The notes below the pieces were generated by a model. The model saw nothing but the letters and a program-made list of their open reading frames with translations. It did no database searches and was not told the DNA's origin. 64,000 bases of DNA from Pristionchus mayeri (lineage: Eukaryota; Nematoda; Chromadorea; Rhabditida; Neodiplogasteridae). Positions 59,051 to 64,000 of this stretch are shown here, in pieces (within the stretch, counting starts at the first letter, position 1; each line of letters begins with the position of its first letter). The stretch lies in NCBI GenBank assembly GCA_036245805.1, contig BTRK01000004.1:31357541-31421540 (forward strand), given 5' to 3'. The translations under genes were made by a program, and so were the position numbers.

Positions 59051-60749
59051 TGCTGAAAATACAGTTGGTATTATCACGCAACGGATATTTAAAAAGATTG
59101 GTTTTGATTTATAGATCCTCAAATATGAATATTTATGCAAAAAATATGCTCAGAGAGACAAATACTATACTAAAATACTCTATGGAAAGTAGAGTTATTT
59201 AAATATGTGATGATCAAGGCAAATAGGACAGTATGGAAACGACGTTCGGAATGGGAAGTACCGTAAGACTATGATATACGGGCTGAATTAGTGTTGAGAG
59301 GGGGCGTAAGCGAGAGATGGAGTTGAGAATTAACATATGACTTTGGAACCAGTTAGAATGATGATGACCCTGCATTTTTCGTCCTTAAATAGTGATGTGT
59401 GCGGGGCTAAGGGTGATGAAGATTAATCGAACCCTGTGGTGGTGCCCCCATCTTATGTATGATTTTCTCTACTTCTCTCGCTTCTCTTGTTTTCTACAAT
59501 CTTTCGTTTTACTTAGCTGTAAGACAGAAAAAAAGAGAGAATGAGCGTTGTTTTCTTCGATCGATCGATATGATTGTAATTTACAACTTGTAAATGAGAT
59601 AAACGAAGTTAGTAAAAGTTGGGGTGAATAGTTTTCTCTAATGTTCGTATTCTCTCTTCCGCGTGGTGTATGGAAACATTTTAAATTCGAAGCAAGAATT
59701 ATAGACATTTTAAAAGAATTTTATTTGATTTTTCGTAACGAAATATTGATGTTTAGCCAATATCTTCATTGTACAATCTTATGTATTCATTTATCGTACA
59801 CCACTAGGGTGCTTCGGCAAGTGCAGAATGTGCGTGAAATGGGGGAGGGAGGAGGGGAGAACTGGGGTTCGATCTTCCGAATTCTGTCGTACAAGAGAGG
59901 AGAGTGCCTCGTGAGCGTGAGGAGTGACCGCTTGTCCAATGTATATCTTATTGGAAGCTTGTGTAACAAAAGATCGGAGAATGTCGAAGGTCGAGGGGAT
60001 ATGCGAAAGCTTATTTAGGAGCCTGGCCGTTCTATAATATAAGCTGAACGACGGGTTCAATATGCAATCCTCCCCGTCCAACCACCCCGTCGCAGTGATG
60101 AGGCCTATTAGATCGGCTGGTCGCGTATCAATACGTCTCTAGAAATACCGTTGATATGGCTTCGGCACAAAAACCATTTCAGTTCTCGCTCTGCAAAACA
60201 ATTATGTTGAAAAAATATTTTGAATTTTAAACGGATGTTGAGGTGACTAGAAGGAACTCGATTTTATCTGATAATTGGCTAGTCAAATTCACATGAGAAA
60301 GGAGCATTTCATCCTGTTCTCTCATCCAAAATCTGCAGCTGCTGCAAATTCAGAAGAACAGACGTCTGAAGGGCGATCGATGCCAGACGACGCAATGAGG
60401 GAACCCTGCCATGGGAGAGCAATTAGAAATAGATGCGACTATTACGGAAGTATGGCCATTTGCGCAACGAAAATTTTGATTTAAATGTATTGCTTGTAAT
60501 TAAATATCGTGAAAAGTACACATTTGAGAGGATGGCGGAAGAGTCGGAATCTGGGCATCTTCGTCCATTTCTCCTCTCCTTCTCCCAATTCACCGATGAT
60601 TCGATTGTCTCCTACCGATTTGACCTGAAGCAACGAATGAAAACTGAAGACCGTAAGATCGTTGCACGGTTTTCGTATTGTATGATATCAATGCGTATGC
60701 ATGTTTATTAAAATATATGTGACAATTAAATAAGTAAATAAAATCTGAG
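59051..60749. other. Region with a family Z relic
   Basis: Near 60050-60140 a stretch reads LNDGFNMQSSPSNHPVAVMR, then GRVSIRL-like sequence, matching the last exon of family Z (LNDGF / GGFNL...SNPVPV). It is a fragment of a fourth copy. Sequence around 59795-59830 resembles the intron repeat near 7850. Other short frames (e.g. 60275-60484) have no splice support. Confidence 0.45.
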
Positions 60750-63700
60750 CTGACGTCATCAATGACGATGAGATGCGTGGCGTCTCTCCATGTGATCGGC
60801 CGTGCGTCCCTTTCATCACCCAGCAGCTCCTGAAGTATCTCTGCATTAAAGAAGAATTAACACGAAAACAATAGTTAAAGCCATTTTTGAGTATAATAAG
60901 CCGATCATGAGTCACTGTATCAGAAGTGGCACAGTGTGTCTTCGGATATTTGCATATTCTCGATGTTTAACAAAGGCAGGTTCTTGACTAGTTCGTTTAA
61001 GATTTACTCGATGAAAGATGGTTCTTTTCGAGGTGAGCGGTATGGTACTGTTGGCAAACCTCCATCTCTGTCCATGAAATAGTACGCGTGTTCATAATCC
61101 CGCCATAGACAATGGTGTCGTCGAGGATGGCGATGAGGAAAATCTGGAATAAGGAATCGAGAGATAAATTGGATCAGTGGAACTATCAAGATCCATCTGA
61201 AACCACCACAACACATTGTGGCGATAAAATGTAGAGGGAAGCTGGGACCTCGCGATCGTTTGCCTGATCAAAGTGAACGTAGTCGATGGTGAGAGTATCT
61301 AGAGAGTGGAGAGAAGAGGAAGATCCAGCGAGTTCTTGCAAGTAGACAGCCTCGTCTCTGAGAAATGACAATGAGAGTGGGCAATTCCACTATACTACAA
61401 TTATTACTTAATTATTGATTTAAATGATTATATATAGTCTGCCCCGATACTAATTGGAGTTCATAGTAACATGAGAGATTAACGGAAAGAGAGAGGGACC
61501 CTCCTCATTTGCCACGCTCTCTCATTTTATCAGGTTGGTCATAAAGTTTTGACCGATTTTGGCCATTGTGCATTCTAACATCTCCCTTCGTTCGTTGTTG
61601 CCCAATCGACTTAGGTCTTTTGTGGCATATTGGGGCGACTATACTCTCTTCAGCGCACACTATCATAAATCTGTCCGACTAAGGAAACGAATACAGCCAT
61701 GCCCCAAACTGTATATGATATACCAACACCCTGACTTTTCGAAGGGTCATCATTTCATTTAGAACAGAGATATGATCCAATCTTTGCCACAGTAGTAAAG
61801 CATGATGGGCATATGTCGCACTGGTAATGTAGATACTGATCGGCCTCGAACGACCTATTAGAGATAAGCGTTTAATCCGAGTTTAGGGTTTCATGACCCT
61901 TGTCACGAAACGTTTTTGGAGCACTGTATCTATACCGACGGCCCTTGATATTTCAATTACGCATAAATGTGAACTACCTATACAATGCAAGTCACAATTC
62001 TCTTTGGGAGAGAAGTTGGCTCTCCATTCAGGAACAGGGTTCTTCGGAGTTTAGGTGTCCAATTTTGAACATCGAAATACACACTTTTGGCGCTTTTGTG
62101 CTAGACCTGTGGTTTGAGGAGCGGTAATTTCGTGCTCAAATTAATGAATGACCATTACCCTATCCATCACAAATTAGGAATGTTATGGAGTTCGCTACTT
62201 TTTCTAGGGTAATCCGTGCCTTTAGATCCTAAATTTTAGGTTTTTCGGCAATTCAATCGAAAATAATTGATTGACAAATATCAGTATTTTAGATGAGAAA
62301 GCCAAGTGGGCTCTTAAATATCGATATTATGGAGAACCAATTAATTATTGATAACAGCGCCCATAGGTAGGTGTCAGCCTTGTCAATCCTCGAAACAGGT
62401 GATTTGGTCGAAATAACTCTGATTGTTCTAAGTGTCCGTGATTCATTGGCCTGTATTAAGCCTATAACAAATTCAGCTGCTCTCCCTTTTTGGTACTAGG
62501 TAGTGCACGCCTAGTGCTTTTCAACAAACGTTGCGCTCCTCCATCTAAAAATTTCTCTGCGAAGCACAGCAACTTTAAATAAAATCGTTATTTTTCTGAA
62601 AATTTCAAATTTACGCAGACCTTGATTTCTCGCACAGTAGAAATACTTGCACCATTTCACCGATAATATTAAAAAGGTCGAACATGTCCCTATATATCGA
62701 CATCAGGCCAATATGTGGCGATTTGGGTCAAACAAATTATACGAACTTAAATTTGGGGTCCGAAATCGGTCAAAACTTTATGACCAACCTAATACTATGA
62801 ACTTCATTTAGTACAGTGGCTGATGATAAATTAAATCCCTAAAAAAATATAGAGTGTAATTTTATTCTGTTTTCTCCTTCTTCATAATGCTTACTTCAGA
62901 TCGATTAGTATCACTTCAGTTAGAATGAACCACGGTACTCGGTCGGGAGAGCTGTCAACGAAGAAGCCGATTGTCTGAAATAATGCACTGTTGAAAGGCA
63001 ACATTTTCGAAAAATGTCTATTATTTTTTTCGAGGAGTACATCTTCAATATTTACCCAGTTCGTGCTAATGAATGGCAGATGTCGAATGTAGAGTTCACC
63101 CTGGCCAGATTCCCTCGCTGCGTTTAGTTGATCGACAAGTTCAGCTGCCTCAAGCATTGTATTAATCGAATTTTCCATGAAAGGGGGCAATAATTAATTA
63201 ACTCTGCAGAGTTGAGCAGTGAGGTTACAGATGTAGCTTAAAAACGCAATAGTAACTTGAATATTTTTTATCTATTAACTGATCGTTTTTTATCTATTAA
63301 CTGATCGTGTCATATACATGGAGTTGAAACCTTTTCGAGCAGTGATGAGATGTCTCTGTGTTAGGTAGACGAGAATGGATTCTACGGGAAGGTGAATGCA
63401 GTTTCTGTAAAGTTGAAAATGATGAATCCCTGAATCTGCTCTCTTGATTGTGTTAAAATATATTGCTAACAAAAAAGTGGACGAACCGAGGTCACGAGAA
63501 ACGATCACCGAGAGCTCCTGAACCGAATTTGTTTTCATATTTTTAGACGAGTTACCTCTCCCACGACGGTATTCAGTTTATGGGACGAGTCAATCGAGTC
63601 GAATCGCATCTCGTAACTACGGAAGAAACTGCACCACGCCTGGGAATAGAAGGTAGGGTAGCAGATATCGTAGTATTACATCAATACTACGTAATGCATC

Positions 63701-64000
63701 TTCAAAGAAGACTGCATGGTTATAGTGGTAAATTATTAATTACTTATGCTCATAAGAACTTAAACCTTGCTCGCAATTCCACCAATAGGCAATATTTTAA
63801 GGACGGACCTTCTTCGCATCTACGTCGATTTCGATCAATCGCTGTCGGAGTATTTGGGATTCCTGAAAAAATATGCTCGAAATATAAATGCAATAATATA
63901 GGTCTCTCCGTTTATGAAATGATAATGGAGAGAAAGGGAGAGCTGATGGATAGCCAGAGCCCAAAATGCCACCTGATCGTCTATCTTCGTCGCCTTCAAG
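60750..64000 (-). CDS. 3' part of an unrecognised multi-exon gene
   Basis: Minus strand exons in order: 63809-63862 (ESQILRQRLIEIDVDAKK), 63557-63641 (AWCSFFRSYEMRFDSIDSSH), 63485-63529 (VQELSVIVSRDLG), 63300-63405 (NCIHLPVESILVYLTQRHLI), about 63057-63178 (NTMLEAAELVDQLNAARESG), 62895-62975 (FFVDSSPDRVPWFILTEV), 61240-61374 (DEAVYLQELAGSSSSLHSLD), 61075-61146 (LIAILDDTIVYGGIMNTRTI), about 60750-60831 (LLGDERDARPITWRDATHLI). The AA|A phase across the 62895/61374 intron is correct, and that intron contains nested transposons. The gene starts beyond the window. No domain was recognised. Confidence 0.55.
61443..62825. mobile_element. Hairpin MITE split by a later insertion
   Basis: Left part 61443-61529 (CTAATTGGAGTTCATAGTAA...) and right part 62793-62825 (TACTATGAACTTCATTTAGT) are the two ends of a hairpin MITE like that at 23573. 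The 61530-62792 element sits in its 3' arm. Confidence 0.7.
61530..62792. mobile_element. Tc1/mariner-type element, 1263 bp, decayed or non-autonomous
   Basis: Ends TCAGGTTGGTCATAAAGTTT and the mirror of TTAGGTTGGTCATAAAGTTT continue with TGACCGATTT. TA lies on both sides (61528-61529 and 62793-62794). The length fits a mariner but no transposase motif is readable, so it is decayed or non-autonomous. It shares the TYAGGYTGG start with the element at 10230. Confidence 0.82.

Noticed and set aside
61559..62127. Two short + strand frames inside the 61530-62792 element as transposase remains
   Set aside because: No catalytic Asp motifs or helix-turn-helix features of mariner transposase are visible.

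Overview
The window is eukaryotic and most likely nematode. The genes are split into many short exons with compact introns ending in TTTCAG-like acceptors, spacing is tight, and small tandem gene families alternate with Tc1/mariner-type elements, RTE-like LINEs and fold-back elements. A free-living clade V lineage such as Pristionchus would fit, but nothing seen here fixes the genus.

Layout. 1-2768 is an RTE-type LINE cut by the window edge. 3592-8800 is an intron-rich + strand gene of unknown function. It converges on a minus strand pyroglutamyl-peptidase I homolog (9161-10199) that has lost its catalytic cysteine and has a 1.8 kb mariner-type element against its 5' end. 13526-16915 is a minus strand serpin. 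A second serpin (17600-19293) is missing its 5' exons.

19310-47500 is a rearranged block built from two unrecognised gene families. Family Y is minus strand and has two similar modules per gene. Family X is plus strand. Each Y gene starts next to an X gene in head-to-head orientation. Copies are Y1/XA (19745-27296, both broken), XB (31049-33279, apparently intact) and Y2/XC (35704-46180). XC runs into a perfect 1.3 kb palindrome (44685-47499). LINE fragments, two mariner elements, several fold-back elements and a hAT-type MITE are inserted here.

47699-56689 carries three tandem copies of a family with an F-box-like N-terminus (Z1-Z3). Z1 lacks its 5' end, Z2 has a stop codon and two fold-back insertions, and Z3 looks intact. 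After 57 kb come MITEs, a small secreted cysteine-rich gene (58214-59050), and the 3' half of an unrecognised minus strand gene (60750-64000) with nested transposons in one intron.

The main theme is repeated duplication with inverted junctions. Short inverted segments sit at several breakpoints (19310-19745, 27297-27370, 29765-29814, 46002-46182), and at each the adjoining gene is truncated. Exon boundaries were read by eye from GT/AG sites and reading frame, so individual exons may be wrong by a splice site.
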